A stretch of 64,000 nt of DNA from Streptomyces griseoluteus (lineage in GTDB: Bacteria > Actinomycetota > Actinomycetes > Streptomycetales > Streptomycetaceae), in contig NZ_SRRU01000011.1 of assembly GCF_004784465.1 (NCBI RefSeq), positions 62,001-126,000 on the forward strand. The letters are read 5' to 3'. The notes under the pieces were generated by a model. The model was given only the letters and a program-made list of their open reading frames with translations, did no database searches and was not told the DNA's origin. Positions 57,393-64,000 of the stretch are shown piece after piece. A program made the position numbers and the translations under genes. Numbering within the stretch: position 1 is the stretch's first letter; each line of letters starts with the position of its first letter.

Positions 57393-59336
57393 ATGCCGAT
57401 TCGCTCGATCTGGAGAACCCTCGCGGTCCTGGCCGTCGGTGCCCTGACGGCCGTCCTCCTCGCCCCCGCCGCCGTCCAGGCGGCACCGCGCGAGAGCAGG
57501 CCCGTCTACTCGTACGCCGACGCCGTCCGCGAGTCCGTCTGGGTGGACACCGGCCTGGACGAGGACGGCGACGGCCGCACCGACCGCGTCGCCGCCGACA
57601 TCGTCCGCCCCGCCGAACCCGCCCGGCAGGGCCGCAAGGTGCCCGTCGTCATGGACGCCAGCCCCTACTACTCCTGCTGCGGCCGCGGCAACGAGAGCCA
57701 GCTCAAGACGTACGACGCGCAGGGCCACGTCGTGCAGATGCCGCTCTTCTACGACAACTACTTCGTGCCGCGCGGCTACGCGTTCGTCGGCGTCGACCTC
57801 GCCGGCACCAACCGCAGCGACGGCTGCGTGGACGTCGGCGGCCGCTCCGACATCGGCTCCGCCAAGGCCGTCGTGGACTGGCTCGGCGGCCGGGCCCGCG
57901 CCTACACCAGCCGCACCGGCGGCACGCAGGTGAAGGCGAGCTGGACCAACGGCGCCACCGGCATGATCGGCAAGAGCTGGGACGCCACCATCGCCAACGG
58001 CGTCGCCGCCACCGGCGTGAAGAACCTCAAGACCATCGTGCCGATCAGCGGCATCTCCTCCTGGTACGACTACTACTTCGCCCAGGGCGCCCAGCTCTAC
58101 GACGGCGGCCCCGACGAACTCGCGGGGTACGTGGAGAGCGGACAGGCCCACTGCGCAGCCGTACAGAGGAAACTCGCCGACGGCAGCCCCGACTCGGGCG
58201 ACTGGACCCGGCTGTGGACGGAGCGGGACTACGTGAAGGACGCGCGGAAGGTCCGCGCCAGCGTGTTCCTGGTGCACGGCATGCAGGACCTCAACGTCCG
58301 CACCAAGCACGTCGGCCAGTGGTGGGACGCGCTGGCGAAGCACGGCGTCGAGCGCAAGATCTGGCTGTCCCAGACCGGCCACGTCGACCCCTTCGACTAC
58401 CGGCGCGGCGCCTGGGTCGACACCCTGCACCGCTGGTTCGACCACGAACTCCTCGGCTACGACAACGGCATCGACCGCGAGCCCATGGCCGACATCGAGC
58501 GCCACCCCGACCAGTGGACCACCTCCGCCGTCTGGCCCCCGCGCGACACCCGGACCACCACCCTGTACCCGGCCCGCGGCACCACGCCCGGCGTCGGCAC
58601 CCTGGGCCCGGGCCGCGCCACCGGCACCGAGACCTTCACCGACGACCCGAGCCGCAGCGAGACCGACTGGGCGGCCGACCTCACCCGATCGACGCCCGAC
58701 AAGGCCGCCTTCATCACCCCGGCCCTCACCGCCCCGCTGCGGATCTCCGGCTCCTCACGGGTGACCGTGACCGCCACCCCGAGCACCGCCTCGGCCCACC
58801 TGTCCGCCGTCCTGGTCGACCTCGGCCCGGACACCATCCGCGACTACGCCGACGGCGGCGAGGGCATCACCACCCTCACCGAGCGCACCTGCTTCGGCGC
58901 GAGCACGGCCGGGGACAGCGCCTGCTTCAAGGCCACCGCGGCCAGGACGGCCGACGTGGGCGCCACCGTCGTCAGCCGGGGCTGGGCCGACCTCGGCCAC
59001 CACGCCTCGCCCGCCAAGGGCACCCCGCTCACCCCCGGCCACGCCTACACGATGACCCTCGACCTCGCCGCCACCGACCACGTCGTGCCCAGGGGACACC
59101 GGCTGGCCCTGGTCGTCGCGGGCACGGACAAGGACCTCATCGAACCGCCCGCCACCCGCCCCACCCTCACCCTCGACCTCGCCCGTACGACCGCCCGCAT
59201 CCCGCTGAGCGGCGGCCCGGCCGCCCTGGACCGCGCCACCATCGCACCGCTCGCCGGGCGCACCCTCACCGTCGTCGGCACCCCGCGCTGCCTGACGGGC
59301 CACGGCGACGGCTGCACCGCGGACGCGGACAGGTAG
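57393..59336 (+). CDS. Secreted Xaa-Pro dipeptidyl-peptidase-like hydrolase (PepX/S15)
   Basis: The 647-residue protein has a signal peptide (AVLAVGALTAVLLAPAAVQA) and an alpha/beta-hydrolase domain with nucleophile Ser195 in GKSWDA. The likely Asp is in HGMQDLNV and the His in QTGHVDPFDY. A C-terminal jelly-roll domain (about 420-645) is typical of S15/PepX. It would clip X-Pro dipeptides from peptides outside the cell, or cleave related acyl bonds as in cocaine-esterase relatives. The ATG at 57393 follows GGAGG. A clean terminator follows at 59347-59377. Confidence 0.9.
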   Translation: MPIRSIWRTLAVLAVGALTAVLLAPAAVQAAPRESRPVYSYADAVRESVWVDTGLDEDGDGRTDRVAADIVRPAEPARQGRKVPVVMDASPYYSCCGRGNESQLKTYDAQGHVVQMPLFYDNYFVPRGYAFVGVDLAGTNRSDGCVDVGGRSDIGSAKAVVDWLGGRARAYTSRTGGTQVKASWTNGATGMIGKSWDATIANGVAATGVKNLKTIVPISGISSWYDYYFAQGAQLYDGGPDELAGYVESGQAHCAAVQRKLADGSPDSGDWTRLWTERDYVKDARKVRASVFLVHGMQDLNVRTKHVGQWWDALAKHGVERKIWLSQTGHVDPFDYRRGAWVDTLHRWFDHELLGYDNGIDREPMADIERHPDQWTTSAVWPPRDTRTTTLYPARGTTPGVGTLGPGRATGTETFTDDPSRSETDWAADLTRSTPDKAAFITPALTAPLRISGSSRVTVTATPSTASAHLSAVLVDLGPDTIRDYADGGEGITTLTERTCFGASTAGDSACFKATAARTADVGATVVSRGWADLGHHASPAKGTPLTPGHAYTMTLDLAATDHVVPRGHRLALVVAGTDKDLIEPPATRPTLTLDLARTTARIPLSGGPAALDRATIAPLAGRTLTVVGTPRCLTGHGDGCTADADR

Positions 59337-59346
59337 ACACCGCACC

Positions 59347-59377
59347 GGGCGAGGGTGCGACGATTGCACCCTCGCCC
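59347..59377 (+). terminator. 12-bp-stem terminator after the PepX-like gene
   Basis: GGGCGAGGGTGC (59347-59358) and GCACCCTCGCCC (59366-59377) are perfect complements around a 7-base loop. Confidence 0.88.
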
Positions 59378-59398
59378 AGATCCACGGTCGGAGTGCTC

Positions 59399-60226
59399 AT
59401 GCCTGTCGTCACCGCGCTGACGTACTACCCCGTCAAGGGCTGCGCCGGCGTCCCCGTCGACCAGGCGCGGCTGACGCCCGCCGGGCTCGCGCACGACCGC
59501 AGCTTCATGGTCGTCAGCGAGGAGGGCGTGTTCCGTACCCAGCGGAGCGACCCCCGGCTGACGCTGATCCGGCCGGACGTCACGCTCGACGGGACGCAAC
59601 TCACCCTCCGGTCGGACGACTTCGAGCCGCTGGTCGTCACCGTCGACGCGTCCGGTCCCGCCCGGCCCGTCGAGCTGTTCGGCGCCCCGTACCGGGGGAT
59701 CGACCAGGGCGACACCGTGGCCGGCTGGCTGTCGTCGGTGCTCGGCGCGCCCAGCCGGCTGGTCCGCGTACCGCCCGACCACGACCGGGTCACCGACGGC
59801 AGGACGCCGGGCACCTCCGGGTACGCCGACAGCTCCGCCGTGCACCTCCTCTCCCGCGCCACGCTCGACCTGCTGAACGAGAAGCTCGGGGAACGCGGCG
59901 CCGGCCCGCTGCCGATGAACCGCTTCCGCCCCAACATCGTCGTCGACGGCTGGCCCGAGCCGCACACCGAGGACCGCGCCCACCACCTCACCCTCGGCGC
60001 GGCCGAACTCGGCTACACCAAGCTCGCCGTCCGCTGCGCCGTCACCACGGTCGACCAGGAGACCGCCGCCCGCTCGGGCCCCGAGCCGCTGCGCACCCTC
60101 GCCGGCTACCGCCGCGCGGCGCGGGGCGGGGTCGTCTTCGGGGCCAAGTACGCGGTGCTGCGCCCCGGCAAGGTGTCCGTGGGGGACGAGGTGGTCGTCG
60201 GGGAGTGGGGGGAGTCGGAGCGGTAA
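59399..60226 (+). CDS. MOSC-domain protein (mARC/YcbX-like)
   Basis: The 275-residue protein has an N-terminal MOSC_N beta-barrel (VTALTYYPVKGCAGVPVDQA, LTPAGLAHDRSFMVVSEEGV) and a C-terminal MOSC domain. That domain contains NRFRPNIVVDGWP, and the conserved Cys in AVRCAVTTVDQET is thought to ligate the molybdenum of the cofactor. Relatives reduce N-hydroxylated compounds. It lacks the ferredoxin domain seen in some bacterial fusions. The ATG at 59399 gives the canonical N-terminus, and a GTG two codons upstream is possible. Confidence 0.88.
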   Translation: MPVVTALTYYPVKGCAGVPVDQARLTPAGLAHDRSFMVVSEEGVFRTQRSDPRLTLIRPDVTLDGTQLTLRSDDFEPLVVTVDASGPARPVELFGAPYRGIDQGDTVAGWLSSVLGAPSRLVRVPPDHDRVTDGRTPGTSGYADSSAVHLLSRATLDLLNEKLGERGAGPLPMNRFRPNIVVDGWPEPHTEDRAHHLTLGAAELGYTKLAVRCAVTTVDQETAARSGPEPLRTLAGYRRAARGGVVFGAKYAVLRPGKVSVGDEVVVGEWGESER

Positions 60227-60358
60227 GCCGCCGTACGGCCCGTACGCCCTCGACCACGCGTACGCCCGCCGCCGGACAGGGCCGGTGGGCAGGCCGGGGC
60301 GGGGAAGCGAGCGCCTGTGCGGACCGCTGTACGGGCCGGACGTGGGAATACTCATCTC

Positions 60359-61381
60359 ATGTCACCCGTCTACGCCACCTTCGGACTGGAACCGGCGACC
60401 CGTGTCGGCGCCGTGCTCGCCGACGGCGGCTACCAGGTCCACCGCGACTTCGTGGACTTCGTCGTCGACGGCAGCCCGCTGCTGTTCCGGCTCGCCGACC
60501 TCGACGCCGTGTCGCCGCTCGCCTCCGACCTCCCGCCCGCCGTCCTCGACACCCAGGTGCGCGCCCTGCTGCAGGAGGACGAACCCCCGCTGCCCGGCGG
60601 CCGGTTCGTGCTCTACGGCTGCCCGGAGTGTGCCGACCTGGGCTGCGGCGCCGTCACCGTCGTCATCGAGCGGGACGGCGACGACTACCGGTGGCGGGAC
60701 TTCGCCTGGCAGACCGGCGAACACGTCGACCTCGACCGCGACGGCTACCACGGCACCGGCCCCTTCCACTTCCACGGCCCCGCCTACCGGGCCGCTCTCA
60801 CCGCCCTGCTGGACGGCACCACTGCTGCCCCCTCGCGCCGGGTGCTGCTCATCGGCCCCCGCGCCGGCCTCCTCGCCAAGCTCGCGGCAGCCCTGCGCGG
60901 CATCGGCATCGGCGCCGACATCACCCCGGACGCCACCGACGTCCCCGCCAGGGAACTCAGGCAGTACGGGGCGGCGTTGACCGTCTCAGCGACCCAACGG
61001 GCGGCCCTGCGTGAGACGTTCGCCCGCACCGGCACCGCCCTCGTCGAGGCGCCCGCGCCGGTCGTCCCGGTCCTCGTCGCCCAGCTCCAGCAGGCCCTCG
61101 ACCGCGCCCCGGACGACCGCCGCCGCCTCACCGCGCTGACCGCGACCCCGTACGCCGTCGAGATCGACGTGACCGCGCCGGGCCGCGTCCAGCTCACGGC
61201 GTACCGCGTCGACCGGCTCCGCCGCACCCATGTCCGGACCGTGCTGGACGCCGTGCTCGGCCCCGGCCACCACCGGCTGCCGCTCGACCCGAGGACGGTC
61301 AGGGGCGAGGCGTACCTGGTGGCCCGCACCTCCGGCGGGGTACTGGTGGCAGCGGTCAGGGGGGCGTCGGCCCGCGACTAA
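60359..61381 (+). CDS. Hypothetical protein with a Cys-containing N-terminal domain
   Basis: The 340-residue protein has no family I recognise. The N-terminal half holds GGRFVLYGCPECADLGCGAV followed by an antiparallel strand pair (VTVVIERDGDDYRWRDFAWQ), so CPEC-x4-C may bind a metal. The middle (about 160-200) has RRVLLIGPRAGLLAKLAAAL, which looks like a nucleotide-fold strand-helix but lacks a P-loop Lys. The C-terminus is beta-rich. The ATG at 60359 was chosen from the drop in coding pattern upstream. The ABC-F gene starts 14 bp downstream, so both may be co-transcribed. Confidence 0.75.
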   Translation: MSPVYATFGLEPATRVGAVLADGGYQVHRDFVDFVVDGSPLLFRLADLDAVSPLASDLPPAVLDTQVRALLQEDEPPLPGGRFVLYGCPECADLGCGAVTVVIERDGDDYRWRDFAWQTGEHVDLDRDGYHGTGPFHFHGPAYRAALTALLDGTTAAPSRRVLLIGPRAGLLAKLAAALRGIGIGADITPDATDVPARELRQYGAALTVSATQRAALRETFARTGTALVEAPAPVVPVLVAQLQQALDRAPDDRRRLTALTATPYAVEIDVTAPGRVQLTAYRVDRLRRTHVRTVLDAVLGPGHHRLPLDPRTVRGEAYLVARTSGGVLVAAVRGASARD

Positions 61382-61394
61382 AATCGGCGTCCTG

Positions 61395-63035
61395 ATGACT
61401 GCCACCCTCGTCGCCAAGAACCTCGCCGCCGGCCACGGCGACCGCTCCCTCTTCTCCGGGCTCGACCTCGTCGTCGCGCCCGGAGACGTGATCGGGCTGG
61501 TCGGCGCCAACGGCGCGGGCAAGTCCACGCTGCTCAAGATCCTCGCCGGGCTCACCGCGCCCGAGGAGGGCGAGCTGCGGCTCTCCCCGCCGACCGCGAC
61601 CGTCGGCCACCTCCCGCAGGAGCCGGAGCGCAGGCCGGGCGAGACGGTCGGCGAGTTCCTGGCCCGCCGCACCGGCGTCGCCGAGGCCCAGCGCACCATG
61701 GACGAGGCCACCCAGGCCCTGGTCGACGGCGCGCCCGGCGCCGACGACGCGTACGCCACCGCGCTGGACCGCTGGCTGGGCCTCGGCGGCGCCGACCTGG
61801 ACGAACGCGCCGAGGACGTGACCGGCACCCTCGGCCTCGCCGTCGGCCTCGACCGGCCCATGACCTCGCTGTCCGGCGGCCAGGCGGCCCGCGCCGGACT
61901 CGCGTCGCTGCTGCTCTCCCGCTACGACGTCTTCCTGCTGGACGAGCCCACCAACGACCTCGACCTCGACGGCCTGGAGCGGCTGGAACGCTTCGTCACC
62001 GGCCTGCGCGCCGGCACCGTCGTCGTCAGCCACGACCGCGAGTTCCTCACCCGCACCGTCACCAAGGTCCTCGAACTCGACCTGGCCCAGCGGCAGATCA
62101 ACCTCTACGGCGGCGGCTACGCGGCCTATCTGGAGGAGCGGGACGTGGCCCGCAGGCACGCCCGCGAGGACTACGAGGAGTACGCGGACAAACGCGCCGC
62201 CCTCCAGGACCGGGCGCAGACGCAGCGCTCCTGGATGGACAAGGGCGTGAAGAACGCCCGGCGCAAGGCGGGCAGCGACAACGACAAGATCGGCCGCAAG
62301 TTCCGCAGCGAGGCCAGCGAGAAGCAGGCCGCCAAGGCCCGGCAGACCCAGCGGATGATCGAGCGCCTGGACGTGGTGGAGGAGCCCCGCAAGGAGTGGG
62401 AGCTGCGCATGGAGATCGCCGCCGCCCCGCGCTCCGGCGCCGTGGTGGCGACCCTCCGGGACGCCGAGGTCCGGCGCGGTGACTTCACCTTCGGCCCGGT
62501 CTCGCTCCAGATCGACTGGGCCGACCGGATCGCGGTCACCGGAGCCAACGGCGCGGGCAAGTCCACGCTGCTCGGCGCGCTGCTCGGCAGGGTCCCGCTG
62601 GACTCCGGCGACGCCACGCTGGGCTCCGGGGTGCTGGTCGGCGAGGTCGACCAGGCCCGCCGGCTGTTCCACGGCTCCGAGTTGCTGCTCGACGCCTTCC
62701 AGGCGGCCGTCCCGGACACCGAGCCGGTCGAAGTACGCACCCTGCTGGCCAAGTTCGGCCTGAAGTCGGACCACGTACTGCGTACGGCCGCGTCCCTCTC
62801 GCCCGGCGAGCGCACCCGCGCCGCCCTCGCGCTGCTCCAGGGCCGGGGCGTCAACCTGCTGGTGCTGGACGAACCGACCAACCACCTCGACCTGCCCGCC
62901 ATCGAGCAGCTGGAGTCGGCGCTCGACGCCTACGAGGGCACGCTCCTGCTGGTCACCCACGACCGGCGCATGCTGGACGCGATCAAGGTGACCCGCCGCC
63001 TGGAGGTCGCGGACGGCAAGGTGACCGAACGCTGA
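61395..63035 (+). CDS. ABC-F ATPase (second copy in window)
   Basis: The 546-residue soluble twin-ABC protein has domain 1 with GANGAGKS, LSGGQAAR and LLDEPTNDLD, and domain 2 with GANGAGKS, LSPGERTR and VLDEPTNHLD. A Lys/Arg-rich interdomain linker (about 240-330) separates them. Unlike the ABC-F protein at 30061-31686 it has no long leader. It follows a hypothetical gene by 14 bp, so it is probably made constitutively, as an EttA/Uup-like translation factor or a self-resistance protein. The signature of domain 2 reads LSPGE instead of LSGGE. Confidence 0.9.
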   Translation: MTATLVAKNLAAGHGDRSLFSGLDLVVAPGDVIGLVGANGAGKSTLLKILAGLTAPEEGELRLSPPTATVGHLPQEPERRPGETVGEFLARRTGVAEAQRTMDEATQALVDGAPGADDAYATALDRWLGLGGADLDERAEDVTGTLGLAVGLDRPMTSLSGGQAARAGLASLLLSRYDVFLLDEPTNDLDLDGLERLERFVTGLRAGTVVVSHDREFLTRTVTKVLELDLAQRQINLYGGGYAAYLEERDVARRHAREDYEEYADKRAALQDRAQTQRSWMDKGVKNARRKAGSDNDKIGRKFRSEASEKQAAKARQTQRMIERLDVVEEPRKEWELRMEIAAAPRSGAVVATLRDAEVRRGDFTFGPVSLQIDWADRIAVTGANGAGKSTLLGALLGRVPLDSGDATLGSGVLVGEVDQARRLFHGSELLLDAFQAAVPDTEPVEVRTLLAKFGLKSDHVLRTAASLSPGERTRAALALLQGRGVNLLVLDEPTNHLDLPAIEQLESALDAYEGTLLLVTHDRRMLDAIKVTRRLEVADGKVTER

Positions 63036-63036
63036 A

Positions 63037-63078
63037 CCCCGCCCCCGGCCTGGCATCGAGGCCGGGCCGGAGGCGGGG
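63037..63078. terminator. Double-stem terminator between the ABC-F and tex genes
   Basis: CCCCGCC (63037-63043) pairs with GGCGGGG (63072-63078), and within it CCCGGCCT (63044-63051) pairs with AGGCCGGG (63059-63066). It lies between convergent genes. Confidence 0.8.
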
Positions 63079-63084
63079 CAGGGG

Positions 63085-64000
63085 TCAGCGGCGGCCCTTG
63101 TTCGGGTCGACCAGACCGGCGCGGCGCAGGGCGTCCGCCATGGCGCTGTTGGCCGGCGCGGGGGCGGGACGGCCGCCCCGGTCCTTGCCGCCACCACTCC
63201 CACGGCCCTGACCGCCCTGGCCGCCGCCCTGACGCCGGCCCTGAGAGTCCTGCCCCTGCCGCTGCTGGGGCGGGCGAGCGCCGCCGCCCCGCTGCTGGCG
63301 GGGACCCCGCTCCTGCGGAGCCGCCTCGTCGTCCAGCCGCAGCGTCAGCGCGATCCGTTTGCGCGGGATGTCCACGTCCAGGACCTTCACCTTGACGATG
63401 TCACCCGGCTTGGCGACGTCCCGCGGGTCCTTGACGAACGTCTTGGACATCGCGGACACGTGCACCAGGCCGTCCTGGTGGACGCCGATGTCCACGAACG
63501 CGCCGAAGGCGGCCACGTTCGTCACCACGCCCTCCAGCACCATCCCGGCGGACAGGTCGGAGATCTTCTCCACGCCCTCCTTGAAGGTGGCCGTCCTGAA
63601 CGCCGGACGCGGGTCGCGCCCCGGCTTCTCCAGCTCCTTCAGGATGTCGGACACGGTCGGCAGGCCGAAGGTGTCGTCCACGAAGTCGGCGGCCCGCAGC
63701 GAGCGCAGCACCCCGGTGTTGCCGACCAGCGAGGCCACATCCTGCCCGGTGGTCTTCACCATCCGCCGCACCACGGGGTACGCCTCCGGGTGCACGCTGG
63801 AGGAGTCCAGCGGGTCGCTGCCGCCCCGGATGCGCAGGAAGCCCGCGCACTGCTCGTACGCCTTCGGGCCCAGCCGGGACACCTTCTTCAGCTCCGCGCG
63901 CGAGGTGAACGGGCCGTGCTCGTCGCGGTGCGTCACGATGTTCTCGGCCAGCGTGGCGGAGATGCCGGACACCCGGGAGAGCAGCGGCACGGACGCGGTG
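63085..64000 (-). CDS. tex: Tex-family transcription accessory protein, C-terminal part (partial)
   Basis: The open frame runs off the right edge of the window, so only the last 305 residues are seen. They contain the helix-hairpin-helix region (SRVSGISATLAENIVTHRDE, AELKKVSRLGPKAYEQCAGF, LRIRGG), the connecting DSSSVHPEAYPVV stretch and an S1 RNA-binding domain (GMVLEGVVTNVAAFGAFVDI, then HQDGLVHVSAMS). A Gly/Gln/Arg-rich tail typical of actinobacterial Tex follows. Tex binds RNA and influences transcription and translation. The true start lies beyond 64000. The GTG at 63988-63990 is only an internal codon. Confidence 0.9.
   Translation of the reverse strand, partial: TASVPLLSRVSGISATLAENIVTHRDEHGPFTSRAELKKVSRLGPKAYEQCAGFLRIRGGSDPLDSSSVHPEAYPVVRRMVKTTGQDVASLVGNTGVLRSLRAADFVDDTFGLPTVSDILKELEKPGRDPRPAFRTATFKEGVEKISDLSAGMVLEGVVTNVAAFGAFVDIGVHQDGLVHVSAMSKTFVKDPRDVAKPGDIVKVKVLDVDIPRKRIALTLRLDDEAAPQERGPRQQRGGGARPPQQRQGQDSQGRRQGGGQGGQGRGSGGGKDRGGRPAPAPANSAMADALRRAGLVDPNKGRR

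Noticed and set aside
57119..60226. Long frame joining the PepX region with the MOSC gene
   Set aside because: The upstream part is Arg/His/Pro-rich shadow of the PepX gene. The real MOSC protein begins at 59399 after a terminator.
1..64000. tRNA genes, CRISPR arrays, integrase or attachment sites
   Set aside because: No cloverleaf, no regularly spaced direct repeats and no recombinase family was recognised on either strand. Only the MITE-like repeat at 27486-27651 suggests mobility.

Overview
The window is high-GC actinobacterial DNA and almost certainly Streptomyces. The codon third positions are strongly G/C. It carries an SsgA-like sporulation protein, a WhiB-family protein, DUF2510 and DUF4407 proteins, an MmyB-type ligand-binding protein, and many LacI/TetR regulators with perfect palindromic operators. 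From memory, the order ligC / LigD-type polymerase / LacI / VOC / WhiB / desaturase / ABC-F / ssgD / AMACR-fadA-fadB / AnsP-like permease resembles one conserved segment of the S. coelicolor chromosome. No tRNA, rRNA, CRISPR array, phage or complete insertion sequence was found.

Layout. 1-9.2 kb: an MmyB-like sensor without a DNA-binding domain, then a sugar locus: LacI repressor, lipoprotein and two permeases of a CUT1 ABC importer, an intracellular GH13 alpha-glucosidase and a secreted GH87-type alpha-1,3-glucanase. Together these would cut, import and hydrolyse alpha-1,3-glucan oligosaccharides. 9.3-17.5 kb: the most unusual block. It holds a cNMP-binding Crp-type regulator, a convergent three-helix membrane protein resembling the Pycsar effector PycTM, a class III nucleotidyl cyclase-like protein translationally coupled to an NTPase with an altered Walker A, an SPFH-like coiled-coil protein, a DUF4407-like membrane protein and a scramblase-like protein, closed by a 20-bp-stem terminator. 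I read it as a cyclic-nucleotide signalling and membrane conflict module.

17.6-21.3 kb: DMT exporter and PAP2 lipid phosphatase divergent from a TetR gene across a nested operator, then a DUF2510 membrane protein. 21.5-27.5 kb: a LAL-like ATPase without HTH, ligC divergent from an end-joining polymerase, and a LacI regulator whose stop codon lies in a 166-bp MITE-like repeat. 27.6-36.2 kb: VOC protein, WhiB protein, acyl-ACP desaturase with a large operator, ABC-F protein with a long leader, ssgD, a Rho_N-like protein, YciI, endonuclease V, GNAT and a saccharopine-dehydrogenase-like oxidoreductase. 36.4-41 kb: AMACR-type CoA enzyme, thiolase and FadB form a beta-oxidation operon ending in a strong terminator.

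41-46.1 kb: GlxA/AraC and DJ-1 family genes, two small hypothetical genes, and a TetR gene with aldo-keto reductase and SnoaL genes that share one operator sequence. 46.5-51.9 kb: a three-gene formate dehydrogenase operon. Its catalytic subunit reads through an in-frame UGA as selenocysteine, and a SECIS hairpin with a GGUCU apical loop follows directly. 51.9-64 kb: MerR regulator, amino-acid permease, coupled macro-domain and PfkB genes, two secreted peptidases (M1 and PepX-like), MOSC protein, a Cys-containing unknown, a second ABC-F protein and the C-terminal part of Tex, which runs off the window.
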